From contig NZ_JAWQFO010000007.1 in the NCBI RefSeq assembly GCF_033436665.1, forward strand, positions 1 to 64,000: a stretch of 64,000 bases of DNA. The letters are read 5' to 3'. The notes under the pieces were generated by a model. That model was not told where the DNA came from. It did not search any database and saw only the letters and a list, made by a program, of their open reading frames with translations. Positions within the stretch are counted from its first letter, which is position 1, and every line of letters begins with the position of its first letter. Source of the DNA: JAWQFO01 sp033436665. GTDB taxonomy: Bacteria; Pseudomonadota; Alphaproteobacteria; Rhodobacterales; Rhodobacteraceae. Position numbers and translations under genes: made by a program. This document shows, one piece after another, positions 25,843 to 34,837 of the stretch.

Positions 25843-27264
25843 CTAGCCATCCGTGCGCAATACCGCGCCGGGATTCATGATCCCCTGCGGGTCGAGCGCC
25901 GCCTTGATCGCACGCATGGCCGAGAGCTTGGCCGGGTCGCCGTAGCGCTCGAGATCGTCCACCTTCAGCCGTCCGATCCCGTGTTCGGCACTGATCGAGC
26001 CGCCCATCTCGTGCACGAGATCATGCAGCGCGCGCATCACCTCGGCGCTTTGCCCCGCGCACTCGGTCTTGGAGCGTCCCTCGGGGGGAAAGACGTTGTA
26101 GTGCAGGTTTCCGTCGCCCAGGTGACCGAAGCAATTGAGCCGGAAATCTCCCAGCCGTCCGATCGCCTCGCGGCCACGCACGATGAACTCCGGGATGGCC
26201 CCGAGCGGGACCGACAGATCATGCGAGGACACCGCCCCGATGGCGCGGTTGGCCTCGGGGATGTGTTCCCGGACGGACCAGAACTCCTGCGCCTGCGTCT
26301 TGTTCTGGGCCACGACGCCGTCGAGCACGAGCCCTTCCTCGTGACCCGCCACGAACAGATCCTCCATCACCGTCTGCGGATCCAGATCGCGCGGCAGACT
26401 GATCTCGGCCAGCACCGTCCAGTCTGGCGGGCTGTCGAAGGGCTGCCGGACCGCGGGAAGTTTCTCGGCGAGAAAGCGCAGCCCCTGCCCCGCGATCAGC
26501 TCGAAGCCGGTGACCATGTCGCCGAGCCGGTCGCGGGCCAGCGACAGCAGCGACAGCGCCGCCTCGGGCGAAGGCACGACCAGCATCGCCGTGCCCACCG
26601 CACCGGGACGCGGAAAGAGTTTCAGCGCGGCGGCGGTGATGATCCCCAGTGTGCCTTCCGCGCCGATCAGCAGGTGGCGCAGATCGTAGCCGGTGTTGTC
26701 CTTCCTGAGCCGCCTGAGCCCGTGCCAGACCTGCCCGTCCGGCAACACCGCCTCGAGCCCGAGGCAGAGTTCGCGGGCGTTGCCGTAGCGCAGCACGGCG
26801 GTGCCGCCGGCATTGGTGGCGAGGTTGCCGCCGATCCGCGCCGAGCCTTCGGCGGCGAGTGAGAGCGGGAACAGCCGGTTGGCATCCTCGGCCGCGGCCT
26901 GGGCGTCCGCGAGGATCACCCCGGCCTCGCAGATCATCGCGTTCTCTTCCGTCCAGACGCCGCGGATGCGGGTCATGCGTTCGAGCGACAGCACCAGCGG
27001 CGCGGGACCGTCGGGCAGCAGCTGGCCGCCGACCAGCCCGGTGCCGCCGCCGTACGGGATCACCGCCACGCGGCGCTCCGCGGCAAGCCGCACCAGGGTC
27101 GCGACTTCGCCGACGTCACGCGGCAGGGCCAGCAGCCCGTCCTGTCCGGAATAGCGGCCCCGCGGCTCCTCGCGGTAGCGCGGTTCAAGCGGGCGCAGCA
27201 CGTCCTCGGGCAGGTGGTCGCGCAACAGGGTCTCGAAGGCGGAATCGGCGGGGTTGAGGATCAT
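25843..27264 (-). CDS. FAD-binding oxidoreductase (GlcD/D-2-hydroxyacid dehydrogenase type)
   Basis: A 473-residue flavoenzyme of the vanillyl-alcohol oxidase/GlcD fold. The N-terminal PCMH FAD domain contains VAVIPYGGGTGLVGGQL, GSARIGGNLATNAGGTAVLRYGNARELCLG; the C-terminal substrate domain contains NCFGHLGDGNLHYNVFPPEG and SISAEHGIGRLK. Substrates in this group are D-lactate, glycolate or D-2-hydroxyglutarate; no neighbour (glcE/glcF) is present, which favours a stand-alone D-2-hydroxyacid dehydrogenase. The ATG at 27264 gives a normal N-terminus. Confidence 0.9.
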   Translation of the reverse strand: MILNPADSAFETLLRDHLPEDVLRPLEPRYREEPRGRYSGQDGLLALPRDVGEVATLVRLAAERRVAVIPYGGGTGLVGGQLLPDGPAPLVLSLERMTRIRGVWTEENAMICEAGVILADAQAAAEDANRLFPLSLAAEGSARIGGNLATNAGGTAVLRYGNARELCLGLEAVLPDGQVWHGLRRLRKDNTGYDLRHLLIGAEGTLGIITAAALKLFPRPGAVGTAMLVVPSPEAALSLLSLARDRLGDMVTGFELIAGQGLRFLAEKLPAVRQPFDSPPDWTVLAEISLPRDLDPQTVMEDLFVAGHEEGLVLDGVVAQNKTQAQEFWSVREHIPEANRAIGAVSSHDLSVPLGAIPEFIVRGREAIGRLGDFRLNCFGHLGDGNLHYNVFPPEGRSKTECAGQSAEVMRALHDLVHEMGGSISAEHGIGRLKVDDLERYGDPAKLSAMRAIKAALDPQGIMNPGAVLRTDG

Positions 27265-27301
27265 GCCATCTTGATCCGCCGCGGCGCTGCGGGATGCAAG
27301 C

Positions 27302-28117
27302 CTAGTCGTCGGTGAGCCAGGCCGGGTCCAGCACCATGATCGTCGGGCGCGACGGCAGCCGGTCGAGCGAGATGTCGAGCGACGGGGCGCCGGTGCGCAC
27401 CACGGCGAACTCGTCGGACATGCCGAGAAGGAAGGCATCGAGCGTGTAGCCGCCGAACCAGTGCATCGGGATCACGACCGAGGACTTGAGGCGCTTGAGC
27501 ACCCGGATCATCGTCGGCAGGTCGAGCGTCATGCCCCCGTCGACCGGCGCCATCACCACGTCGAGCCGGCCGATCGCGGCATATTGATCGGGGTCGGGTT
27601 CGTGGTGCAAATGACCCAAGTGGCCGATGCAGAGCCCCGCCATCTCGAAAATGAAGATCGAGTTGCCGTTCGGCTCGGCGCCACCGAACTGCGAGCGGAT
27701 GTCGGTGGAAACGTTGCGCACCAGCACTTCGCCGAGGTCGAGGTGATGGTCGATCCCCTGCCCGAACGGGCCCCAGCCGGGCAGGACGTTGGGGATCGCC
27801 GGATCGGGATGCGCGGTCCAGTGCGTGTCATGGGCGTGGTTCATGGTAACGACGTCGGGGATCAGCCGCGTGGTTCCGAGAAAGCCCGTGTAATCGGTGA
27901 CCATGTCGAGCCCGCCGTGGCTGCGGATGAGAAAACTCGCATGGGCGATGTAGTGGATGCGCACGGTTTCCGGGGCGACCTGAGTGAGGCTGGCGGGCTG
28001 GACATATTCGAGCCCGGAAGCGGCGTCGGCCAGCGCGATGCAGTGACTGGGCTGCCGGGTCTGCGCAAACGCGGGTTGCGCGGCGAGGACGAGAAAAAGG
28101 AGCAGTCGGGCGAGCAT
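27302..28117 (-). CDS. Exported MBL fold (UlaG-like) metal-dependent hydrolase
   Basis: A 271-residue protein with a signal peptide (MLARLLLFLVLAAQPAFA) followed by a metallo-beta-lactamase fold. VRIHYIAHASFLIRS with His and TDYTGF, TMNHAHDTH, the strand IGHLGHLHHEP and a C-terminal VVIPMHWFGGY provide metal ligands in the UlaG-like arrangement. GGAGG lies 7 bp before the ATG. Location is periplasmic; substrate unknown. Confidence 0.87.
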   Translation of the reverse strand: MLARLLLFLVLAAQPAFAQTRQPSHCIALADAASGLEYVQPASLTQVAPETVRIHYIAHASFLIRSHGGLDMVTDYTGFLGTTRLIPDVVTMNHAHDTHWTAHPDPAIPNVLPGWGPFGQGIDHHLDLGEVLVRNVSTDIRSQFGGAEPNGNSIFIFEMAGLCIGHLGHLHHEPDPDQYAAIGRLDVVMAPVDGGMTLDLPTMIRVLKRLKSSVVIPMHWFGGYTLDAFLLGMSDEFAVVRTGAPSLDISLDRLPSRPTIMVLDPAWLTDD

Positions 28118-28193
28118 GGCGGGCCTCCACGTCCGAGCATCTAGCGCGGGTGACGCGAAGTCCAGCGGCAGTGCGGGTTGCGGTCGCCGGAAC

Positions 28194-28240
28194 CGGGGCT
28201 CTGCCCCGGACCCCGGGATACTTTTCAACCAGAGAAGGGG
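28194..28240 (+). repeat. Dispersed intergenic repeat, copy 1
   Basis: Begins with a GC hairpin GGGGC-TCT-GCCCC, continues with GGACCCCGGGATACTTTTC and ends AACCAGAGAAGGGGCGC. The same element occurs at 57930-57976 in the same orientation. I recall similar intergenic elements as common in Rhodobacteraceae genomes. It sits between the MBL gene and the GNAT gene. Confidence 0.8.
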
Positions 28241-28260
28241 CGCCGACCCGCCGGTGCCAA

Positions 28261-28845
28261 TCAGCCTGCGACGGTCTTGCCGCGGCGGTCGCCGCGCAGG
28301 GCGGCGTAGAGCACATGGGTGCGCCAGCGCCCGTCGATCTGCAGATAGCTCTGGGCGACGCCCTCGTACTTGAAGCCGGTCTTCTCGAGCAGTCCGCGCG
28401 AGGCCTGGTTCTCGGGGAGGCAGGCGGCCTCGATGCGGCTGAGATCCATCCGCGTGAAGGCGTGATGCACCACGGCATCGATCGCCTCGCGCATGTAGCC
28501 GCGCCGCGCGAAGGGCTCGCCGGTCCAGTAGCCGAGGGTTCCGGCCTGGGCGGGTCCGCGGCGGACGTTGTCGAGCGTGATGGCGCCGATGAGCGTGTCG
28601 TCCTTGCGGCGCAGCAGGAAGAGCGGCAGCGCGGTGCCCGAGGCGACGGAGCGCTGCGCCCAGTAGACGCGGTTGGTGAAGGCCTTGCGCGTGAGGTGAT
28701 CCTCGGCCCAGGACGGCTCCCACGGGGTCAGGTACTCGATGCTCTGAACCCTGAGCGCCGACCAGGCGCGATAATCCGAGTGCACCGGCGGGCGCAGCGT
28801 CATGCGCTCTGTCTCGATCCGGAGCTTGCGCAGGGACCGCAGCAT
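28261..28845 (-). CDS. GNAT family N-acetyltransferase (RimJ/RimL-like)
   Basis: A 194-residue acetyltransferase with the RimJ/RimL N-terminus (LRIETERMTLRPPVHSDYRAW), the strand TLIGAITLDNVRRG, the acetyl-CoA loop GYWTGEPFARRGYMREAIDAV (R-x-x-G-Y pattern) and PENQASRGLLEKTGFKYEG. Such enzymes acetylate protein N-termini, often ribosomal proteins. Its ATG overlaps the M16 protease stop as TGATG, placing it at the end of the cox-thrC operon. Confidence 0.92.
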   Translation of the reverse strand: MLRSLRKLRIETERMTLRPPVHSDYRAWSALRVQSIEYLTPWEPSWAEDHLTRKAFTNRVYWAQRSVASGTALPLFLLRRKDDTLIGAITLDNVRRGPAQAGTLGYWTGEPFARRGYMREAIDAVVHHAFTRMDLSRIEAACLPENQASRGLLEKTGFKYEGVAQSYLQIDGRWRTHVLYAALRGDRRGKTVAG

Positions 28846-30107
28846 CAGGCGGCCCGGCGCTCCTGCATCTGCTGCAGCGTCGGGGCGGCGTCGACGGGTC
28901 CGTAGAGCGCCGCCGCCATGGGCGCGCGCGCGGCCATCTGCTCGGCGAACTCGCGCACGTCGCCCGTGGTCACCGAATCGATCAGCGCGACGGTTTCCTC
29001 GAGCGGCGGCACCCGGTCCCAGATCTGCACCAGCCGCGCCAGGCGTTCGGCGCGGTTCGAGGGACTTTCGAGCCCCATCAGAAGGCCCGCCTTCATCTGC
29101 GCCCGGGCGCGCGCGATCTCGGCCGGGGACATGTCGGAGGCCGCGCGCTTCATCTCGTCGATGGTCAGGCCGGCGAGATCCGGCAACTGCTCGGCGCTCG
29201 TGCCGGCGTAGATCGTCGTCATGCCGGTGTCGGCATAGGCCCCGGCCTGGGCGAAGATCGAGTAGCAGAGCCCGCGGTGTTCGCGGATTTCCTGGAACAG
29301 CCGGCTCGACATGCCGCCGCCGAGCGCCGAAGCGTAGATCTGGGCGGTGTAGATCTGGTCGTCGCGGTAGCCGGGGCTTTCGAAGGCCAGTGCGAAATGC
29401 GCCTGCTCGAGCGCTCTCGACTGGCGCCGTTCACCGCCCGAGAACCGGGCCCGGGCGACCTCTGCCAGCGGCTTTTCCGGCATGTGACCGAAAAGTTCCT
29501 CGGCCAGTTTCACGATCTGGTCGTGATCGACCGCACCGGCGGCGGCGAGGATCATCTGACCCGGTCCGTAGTGCTCACCGATGAAGTTCGACAGGTCTTC
29601 GCGGCCGAAGCCCGTGACGCGCTCGGCCGGGCCGAGGATGGTGCGTCCCATCGGCTGGTCGGGGTAGGCCTCTTCCTGAAGCCAGTCGAAGATCACGTCG
29701 TCGGGCGTGTCGAGAGTCTGGCCGATCTCCTGCAGGATCACGCCGCGCTCGATCTCGATCTCGGAACTTTCCAGCGTCGGGTTCAGCAGGATGTCGGCGA
29801 TCACGTCGAGCGCCAGAGGCACGTCGGTCTCGAGCACCCGGGCATAGTAGGCCGTCACTTCGCGGCTGGTATAGGCGTTGATGTAGCCCCCGACGTCCTC
29901 GATCGCCTCGGCGATCTGCAGCGCGGTGCGGCGCGCGGTGCCCTTGAAGGCCATGTGCTCGAGAAAATGGGCGATGCCGTTCTGTGCGGGCGTCTCGTGG
30001 CGTGCGCCTGCGGTGACCCAGACGCCGACGGAGGCCGAGGCGAGGCTCGGCATGCGTTCGGTCACGATGCGGAAGCCGTTGGGCAGGCGATGTTGTTGCA
30101 GTGTCAC
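28845..30107 (-). CDS. M16 family zinc peptidase
   Basis: A 420-residue protease related to the mitochondrial processing peptidase beta subunit. The inverted zinc motif H47-F-L-E50-H51 with the third ligand near E127 (RGVILQEIGQ) is intact, and the C-terminal half has the second M16 repeat (PYRDDQ-type substrate region, GGGMSSRLFQEIREHRGLCYSIFA). It starts with GTG overlapping the thrC stop. Its partner in bacteria is unclear. The thrC-M16-GNAT run is a frequent Rhodobacterales arrangement. Confidence 0.93.
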   Translation of the reverse strand: MTLQQHRLPNGFRIVTERMPSLASASVGVWVTAGARHETPAQNGIAHFLEHMAFKGTARRTALQIAEAIEDVGGYINAYTSREVTAYYARVLETDVPLALDVIADILLNPTLESSEIEIERGVILQEIGQTLDTPDDVIFDWLQEEAYPDQPMGRTILGPAERVTGFGREDLSNFIGEHYGPGQMILAAAGAVDHDQIVKLAEELFGHMPEKPLAEVARARFSGGERRQSRALEQAHFALAFESPGYRDDQIYTAQIYASALGGGMSSRLFQEIREHRGLCYSIFAQAGAYADTGMTTIYAGTSAEQLPDLAGLTIDEMKRAASDMSPAEIARARAQMKAGLLMGLESPSNRAERLARLVQIWDRVPPLEETVALIDSVTTGDVREFAEQMAARAPMAAALYGPVDAAPTLQQMQERRAA

Positions 30108-31492
30108 GTGCGGATGTTGTCCCTGATGTGCTGCGTGAGCGCGCCGAGATCGTTCGGCAGCCGGGTCACGCGTTCGGGCTTGTCATACAGGTCCGCCATG
30201 CGCGGAGGCAAGGGCGGGCGGATGCCGGTCGCGGCCTCGACGGCGTCTGGAAACTTGGCCGGATGGGCGGTGGCGAGGGTAATCATCGGCGTGCCGGCTT
30301 CGCGCTGTTCGTCCGCGACCTTGATGCCGACGGCGGTGTGCGGACAGACCAGTTCGGCACTCGCGCGCAGGGTCGCACCGATGGTGGCCGAGGTTTCCTC
30401 TTCGGAGGCGCGGCCGGAGCTGAAATGCGACTGCAGCACCTGCATTGCGCCCTGGCTCACGTCGAAGCCACCGGATTTGAGTTCGTCCATGAGTTGCGAG
30501 ACGGCATTGCCGTCGCGGTCGTAGGCATCAAAGAGCGCGCGTTCGAAGTTGGAACTGACCTGGATGTCCATCGAAGGGCTGATCGAGGGGCGGGTCTCGC
30601 CCTTGCGATAGCCCTGCCCCTTCAGGCAGCGGTCGAGGATGTCGTTCTGGTTCGTGGCCACCACCAGTCGCTCGATGGGCAAACCCATTCGCTTGGCGAT
30701 GTAACCTGCGAAGATGTCGCCGAAATTGCCGGTGGGCACGCTGAAGCTGACCCCCCGGTGCGGCGCGCCGAGGCTGACCGCGGACGAGAAGTAATAGACG
30801 ATCTGGGCCAGCACCCGGCCCCAGTTGATCGAATTCACCCCCGCGAGGCGCACGCCGTCGCGGAAGTCGAAATCGTTGAACATGTCCTTGAGCCGGGCCT
30901 GGCAATCGTCGAAATCACCGTCGATGGCGAGCGCGTGAACGTTGTTCTCGGAGGGCGTCGTCATCTGGCGGCGCTGCACCTCGGAGACGCGGCCATGCGG
31001 GTAAAGGATGAAGACATCGACGTTGTCGAGGCCGCGAAACGCCTCGATCGCCGCCGACCCGGTGTCGCCGGAGGTGGCGCCGACGATGGTCACGCGTTCG
31101 TTCGCGCGGCCCAGCGCGGTCTGGAACATCTGCCCGATCAGCTGCATCGCGAAATCCTTGAAGGCGAGCGTCGGGCCGTGGAAGAGTTCGAGCAGGAAGT
31201 GGCCCTGGTCGAGCTGCACAAGCGGGGCGCGGGCGGCGTGGCCAAAGCTTGTGTAGGCACGCTCGATGCAGCCGCGGAACTCGTCGACCGAAAACGTGCC
31301 GCCGACGAAGGGGTACATGACGCGAAAGGCGATCTCCTCGTAGCCGAGACCTTCGAGCTGCGCGATCTCGGCCGGCAGCAGGGCCGGGATTTCCTCGGGA
31401 ACGTATAGGCCACCGTCGCGGGCGAGGCCGGTCAGCATTGCCTCCTCAAAGTTCAGGACGGGGGCGGCTCCACGCGTGGAGATATACTTCAT
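30104..31492 (-). CDS. thrC: Threonine synthase
   Basis: Converts O-phosphohomoserine to threonine with PLP. The 462-residue protein has MKYISTRG at the N-terminus, the PLP-lysine motif HGPTLAFK112DFAMQ, the phosphate loop GATSGDTGSAAIEAF and VPTGNFGDIFAGYIAKRMG. It is 5 bp downstream of SURF1 and is overlapped by the M16 gene, so a biosynthetic gene is embedded in an oxidase-assembly operon. Confidence 0.96.
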   Translation of the reverse strand: MKYISTRGAAPVLNFEEAMLTGLARDGGLYVPEEIPALLPAEIAQLEGLGYEEIAFRVMYPFVGGTFSVDEFRGCIERAYTSFGHAARAPLVQLDQGHFLLELFHGPTLAFKDFAMQLIGQMFQTALGRANERVTIVGATSGDTGSAAIEAFRGLDNVDVFILYPHGRVSEVQRRQMTTPSENNVHALAIDGDFDDCQARLKDMFNDFDFRDGVRLAGVNSINWGRVLAQIVYYFSSAVSLGAPHRGVSFSVPTGNFGDIFAGYIAKRMGLPIERLVVATNQNDILDRCLKGQGYRKGETRPSISPSMDIQVSSNFERALFDAYDRDGNAVSQLMDELKSGGFDVSQGAMQVLQSHFSSGRASEEETSATIGATLRASAELVCPHTAVGIKVADEQREAGTPMITLATAHPAKFPDAVEAATGIRPPLPPRMADLYDKPERVTRLPNDLGALTQHIRDNIRT

Positions 31493-31497
31493 GACAC

Positions 31498-32175
31498 TCA
31501 GCTTTTCGTCTTGGCGCGCCCGCGGCGCAGGAAGAAGGCCGTCATCGCCAGCCAGATCGCGGCGAGAGAAAACCAGGTGATCGCGTATTGCAAGTGATCG
31601 TTCGGGATACCCGCGCCGTCCACCGGCAGCGGCGTGACCGTGTGGTCGGCCGGTACTACGTCGCGGGCGACGATCAGCACCGGTTCGGTCTCGAGAGCCG
31701 CGGCCATCTCGGGCACGTCCCGGGCGAACCAGATACCGGCCTCGAGGTCCGGCGCCGGGGTGAAACCGTCGCTTTCGTCCGGCCAGTGCAGGTTACCGGT
31801 CACGCTGACAGGCGCTTCGGGGACCGGTCCCGGTTGCGCATCGTTGGGGATGAAACCGCGGTCCAGAAGGATGCGCCGCCCCGACGAAGTCTCGAAGGGG
31901 AAGATGAGGCGATACCCCGCGCCGACCCGCTTGACCGACACGAGAACGCGCAACCCCGGCGCGCCGAAAACGCCCTCGGCACGTACCGGAAGAAAGCGGT
32001 CCGCGACGGGATCGGGCTTGTCGGGCAGCGCCACAGGCTGCGCCGCGATGCGCGCGTCGATGTCGGCCAGCATGTCCTGCTTCCAGCCCAGACGCTGCAT
32101 CTGCCAGGTGCCCAAGCCGATGAGCACGGCAGCGCCGCCGAGGCCGAAGATCAGCAGGAACGCCAGTCGGCGCAT
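31498..32175 (-). CDS. SURF1 family cytochrome c oxidase assembly protein
   Basis: A 225-residue protein with two transmembrane helices, one at each end (about residues 5-24 and 198-216), and a periplasmic loop. LGTWQMQRLGWKQDM, RVLVSVKRVGAGYRLIFPF and LLDRGFIPND, plus the C-terminal NDHLQYAITWFSLA, are SURF1 hallmarks. SURF1 aids haem a insertion into subunit I. AAGAGGT precedes the ATG. Confidence 0.93.
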   Translation of the reverse strand: MRRLAFLLIFGLGGAAVLIGLGTWQMQRLGWKQDMLADIDARIAAQPVALPDKPDPVADRFLPVRAEGVFGAPGLRVLVSVKRVGAGYRLIFPFETSSGRRILLDRGFIPNDAQPGPVPEAPVSVTGNLHWPDESDGFTPAPDLEAGIWFARDVPEMAAALETEPVLIVARDVVPADHTVTPLPVDGAGIPNDHLQYAITWFSLAAIWLAMTAFFLRRGRAKTKS

Positions 32176-32201
32176 GACGGTACCTCTTTCGGGTCACGAC
32201 A

Positions 32202-32227
32202 AAGGCGCGCGGAGCACCGCGCGCCTT
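32202..32227 (-). terminator. Hairpin between ctaE and SURF1
   Basis: AAGGCGCGCGG-AGCA-CCGCGCGCCTT is an 11-bp perfect hairpin in the 87-bp gap between ctaE and the SURF1 gene. On the minus strand it is followed only by TTTGTC, so it may be an attenuator or an mRNA-stability element rather than a full terminator. Confidence 0.6.
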
Positions 32228-32262
32228 CGGGAATATCTGGCCGGGCGTTCAGCCGGTCGGGA

Positions 32263-33069
32263 TCAGGCGCCGCCCCACATGTAGACGGCGAAGAACAGGA
32301 ACAGCCAGACCACGTCGACGAAGTGCCAGTACCAGGCCGCCGCCTCGAAGCCGACGTGCTTTTCCGGCGTGAAGTCGCCGCGCATGGCCCGGATCAGGCA
32401 GACGATCAGGAAGATCGTCCCGATGATCACGTGCGCGCCGTGGAACCCCGTCGCCATGAAGAAGGTCGAGAAGAAGACGTCGCCGCCGAAGGTCCAGTCG
32501 TAGTGCAGCAGCAGTTCGCCGTATTCATAGGCCTGCAGCGCGGTGAAGAGGATCCCGAGCACGATCGAGATCGCGAGCCCGTTGATCAGGTCCTTGCGGT
32601 TGTTCTCGTGCACCAGCGCGTGGTGCGCCCAGGTCACGGCGCAGCCCGACAGCAGCAGCACGAGCGTGTTGATCAGCGGCAGGTGGAAGGCGTCGACAGG
32701 GATGAACTCTGCCGGCACGTATTCCGAGCCCACGTAGTCGTTCATCGGGTAGATGGCCTGTTTGAAGAAGGCCCAGAACCATGCCGCGAAGAACATTACC
32801 TCGGACATGATGAACAGGATGAACCCGTAGCGCAGACCGATCCGCACCACCGGGGTGTGATCGCCGACATGGCTTTCGCTGACCACCTCGGACCACCACG
32901 CGAACATGACGTAGAGAACGAGGACGAAACCGATCAGGAAGACGAAGGGCGTGATGCCGTGCATCCAGAGAACGGCACCGGTGAGCATGATGAACCCGCC
33001 GATAGACCCGAGGAACGGCCAGATCGAGGGGTGCAGGATGTGATAGTCGTGGTTCTTGGCATGGGCCAT
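32263..33069 (-). CDS. ctaE: Cytochrome c oxidase subunit III
   Basis: A 268-residue, seven-helix subunit of the aa3 oxidase. MAHAKNHDYHILHPSIWPFLGS, MFFAAWFWAFFK, GDVFFSTFFMATGFHGAHVIIGTIFL and AWYWHFVDVVWLFLF are classic subunit III segments. GGGGAA lies before the ATG at 33069. It stabilises the catalytic site during turnover. Confidence 0.96.
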   Translation of the reverse strand: MAHAKNHDYHILHPSIWPFLGSIGGFIMLTGAVLWMHGITPFVFLIGFVLVLYVMFAWWSEVVSESHVGDHTPVVRIGLRYGFILFIMSEVMFFAAWFWAFFKQAIYPMNDYVGSEYVPAEFIPVDAFHLPLINTLVLLLSGCAVTWAHHALVHENNRKDLINGLAISIVLGILFTALQAYEYGELLLHYDWTFGGDVFFSTFFMATGFHGAHVIIGTIFLIVCLIRAMRGDFTPEKHVGFEAAAWYWHFVDVVWLFLFFAVYMWGGA

Positions 33070-33095
33070 GCGGTCGGTTCCCCAGTTGCGTTGTT

Positions 33096-33680
33096 CTAGT
33101 TCAGGCTCGTGCCCGTTGTCGCGGCTTCGTCCTGCAGCGCGGCATAGCCTTCGGGCAGGTCGATTTGGTAGAATGTATAGGAAAGCGTGATCGTGTGTAC
33201 ATATTGCCCGTCCTCGTCTTCGACGATTTCGGGATCGACGTAGAACGACACCGGCATCTGCACGCTTTCGCCGGGCTCGAGGACCTGCTCGGTAAAGCAG
33301 AAGCACTCGATCTTGTTGAAGTACCCGCCGGCAACGTAGGGATAAACGTTATAGGACGCCTGCCCCGCCACGGGCCGGTCGGTCGGGTTGTGCGCCTCAT
33401 AGAACGCGAGGCCCGTCTCGCCAATGCGCACCTCCATCGTACGCTCGACGGGGCGGAACTCCCACGGCATGTCGCGATTGACCGAAGCGTCGAAGCGCAC
33501 CGTCACCGTCTGATCCAGGATTTCTTCCGAATCGACGTCCGAAATCTGCGTCACGCCACCGAAACCCGTGACCCGGCAGAACCAGTCGTAGAAGGGGACC
33601 GAGGCCCAGGCCAGGGCGCCCATGGTCACGACCACGCCGACGAGTTGGACAACGGTTTTCTGCGGACCCTGCAACGCCAT
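33096..33680 (-). CDS. ctaG: Cytochrome c oxidase assembly protein CtaG/Cox11
   Basis: Delivers copper to CuB of subunit I. The 194-residue protein has one N-terminal transmembrane helix (about 12-30) and a periplasmic immunoglobulin-like domain with the copper-binding motif KIECFCFTEQVLEPGE. The start overlaps the stop of the upstream 54-residue protein gene as TGATG. Confidence 0.95.
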   Translation of the reverse strand: MALQGPQKTVVQLVGVVVTMGALAWASVPFYDWFCRVTGFGGVTQISDVDSEEILDQTVTVRFDASVNRDMPWEFRPVERTMEVRIGETGLAFYEAHNPTDRPVAGQASYNVYPYVAGGYFNKIECFCFTEQVLEPGESVQMPVSFYVDPEIVEDEDGQYVHTITLSYTFYQIDLPEGYAALQDEAATTGTSLN

Positions 33681-33844
33681 CAGTTCGTCACCTCACCGGC
33701 ATTCGGAACCTTGAAGTCGTCGCTGGTCACCTTTGCCACCGTCAGGGCCATGACCAGCACGACGAACCCCGCCAGCAGCAGGCCGACACCGACGTTCCGG
33801 CCCCGGCGGCGATCGTGGATCTCGTGCTCGGCGCGGATCGGCAT
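33680..33844 (-). CDS. Small single-pass membrane protein in the cox assembly operon (54 residues)
   Basis: A 54-residue protein, MPIRAEHEIHDRRRGRNVGV then one transmembrane helix (LLLAGFVVLVMALTVAKV) and a short polar tail. Its ATG overlaps the ctaB stop and its stop overlaps the ctaG start, so all three are translationally coupled. Small proteins in this position occur in Rhodobacterales and Paracoccus-type cox operons; a role in oxidase assembly is inferred from position only. The N-in topology follows from the arginine-rich N-terminus. Confidence 0.85.
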   Translation of the reverse strand: MPIRAEHEIHDRRRGRNVGVGLLLAGFVVLVMALTVAKVTSDDFKVPNAGEVTN

Positions 33845-34782
33845 CACCAGGCTCCCAGCGCGAAGGCGCGCATCGCCGCCTCGACGAGAATCACGCTGAA
33901 ATGCACGAAGAGATACCACAGCGACAGGCGGAAGAACTTCTTCTCGACCACATAGCCGTCAGCTTCGGCCTGCGCCTCGTCCCGGCGCCAGATGTCCACG
34001 GCGCCTTTCACGAACAGCGCGTTCAGCACCAGCGCCGTGGCAAGGTAGGCCGGTCCGCCGATCGCGGTGAACCCGGTGGCGAGTGCCAGCACGGCCAGCA
34101 GGACGGTATAGACAAGGATGTGGGTGCGCGTGGTTCGGCGTCCGTGGGTCACGGTCAGCATCGGCACGCCGGCATCGTCGTAGTCGGACTTCATGAACAG
34201 GGCCAGCGCCCAGAAGTGCGGCGGCGTCCACATGAAGATCAGCGCGAACATCAGCCACGCCTCGACCGAGACGCCGCCGGTGGCGATGGCCCAGCCAATC
34301 ACTGGCGGGAACGCGCCCGCGGCACCGCCGATGACGATGTTCTGCGGCGTCGCTCGCTTGAGCCACATCGAGTAGACGACGGCGTAGAAGAAGATCGTGA
34401 AGGCCAGCAGCGCGGCCGCCAGCAGGTTGGCCGCAAGCCCGAGCATCATCACCGACAGGAAGGAAAGACCCAGCCCGAGGCCCAGCGCCTCGCCTGGCTC
34501 TACCCGGCCCGAAGGGATCGGGCGACGCGCCGTGCGGCGCATCACGCCGTCGATGTCCGCATCCCACCACATATTGAGCGCGCCAGAGGCGCCGGCCCCG
34601 ACGGCGACGAAAAGGATGGAGGCAAAGGCCACGACGGGGTTCACCGTTACAGGCGCGGCCAACAGGCCCACCAGCGCCGTGAAAACGACAAGCGACATCA
34701 CGCGCGGCTTGAGCAGGGCGAAGAAATCGCCCATCTGCGCGTCCTGCGTCTGCGTCGGTGCGGAATAGCCTACGTCGGACAT
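33844..34782 (-). CDS. ctaB: Protohaem IX farnesyltransferase (haem O synthase)
   Basis: Adds farnesyl to haem b to make haem O, the precursor of haem a. The 312-residue protein has about nine helices, the LLKPRVMSLVVFTALVG start, the Asp-rich prenyl-diphosphate site NMWWDADIDGVMRRTARRP and the second loop IFMWTPPHFWALALF with Asp-rich DYDDAG. Situated between coxB and ctaG. Confidence 0.96.
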   Translation of the reverse strand: MSDVGYSAPTQTQDAQMGDFFALLKPRVMSLVVFTALVGLLAAPVTVNPVVAFASILFVAVGAGASGALNMWWDADIDGVMRRTARRPIPSGRVEPGEALGLGLGLSFLSVMMLGLAANLLAAALLAFTIFFYAVVYSMWLKRATPQNIVIGGAAGAFPPVIGWAIATGGVSVEAWLMFALIFMWTPPHFWALALFMKSDYDDAGVPMLTVTHGRRTTRTHILVYTVLLAVLALATGFTAIGGPAYLATALVLNALFVKGAVDIWRRDEAQAEADGYVVEKKFFRLSLWYLFVHFSVILVEAAMRAFALGAW

Positions 34783-34837
34783 CCGTGTTCCTGTTCGCTG
34801 TATCCTGCGAAGCCGGTCACCCGGCTCCGCGAAGTGC

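Noticed and set aside
34800..34837. Possible terminator between ctaC and ctaB (GCCGG-TCAC-CCGGC)
   Set aside because: Short stem without T-tract on the transcribed strand; the genes are likely co-transcribed.
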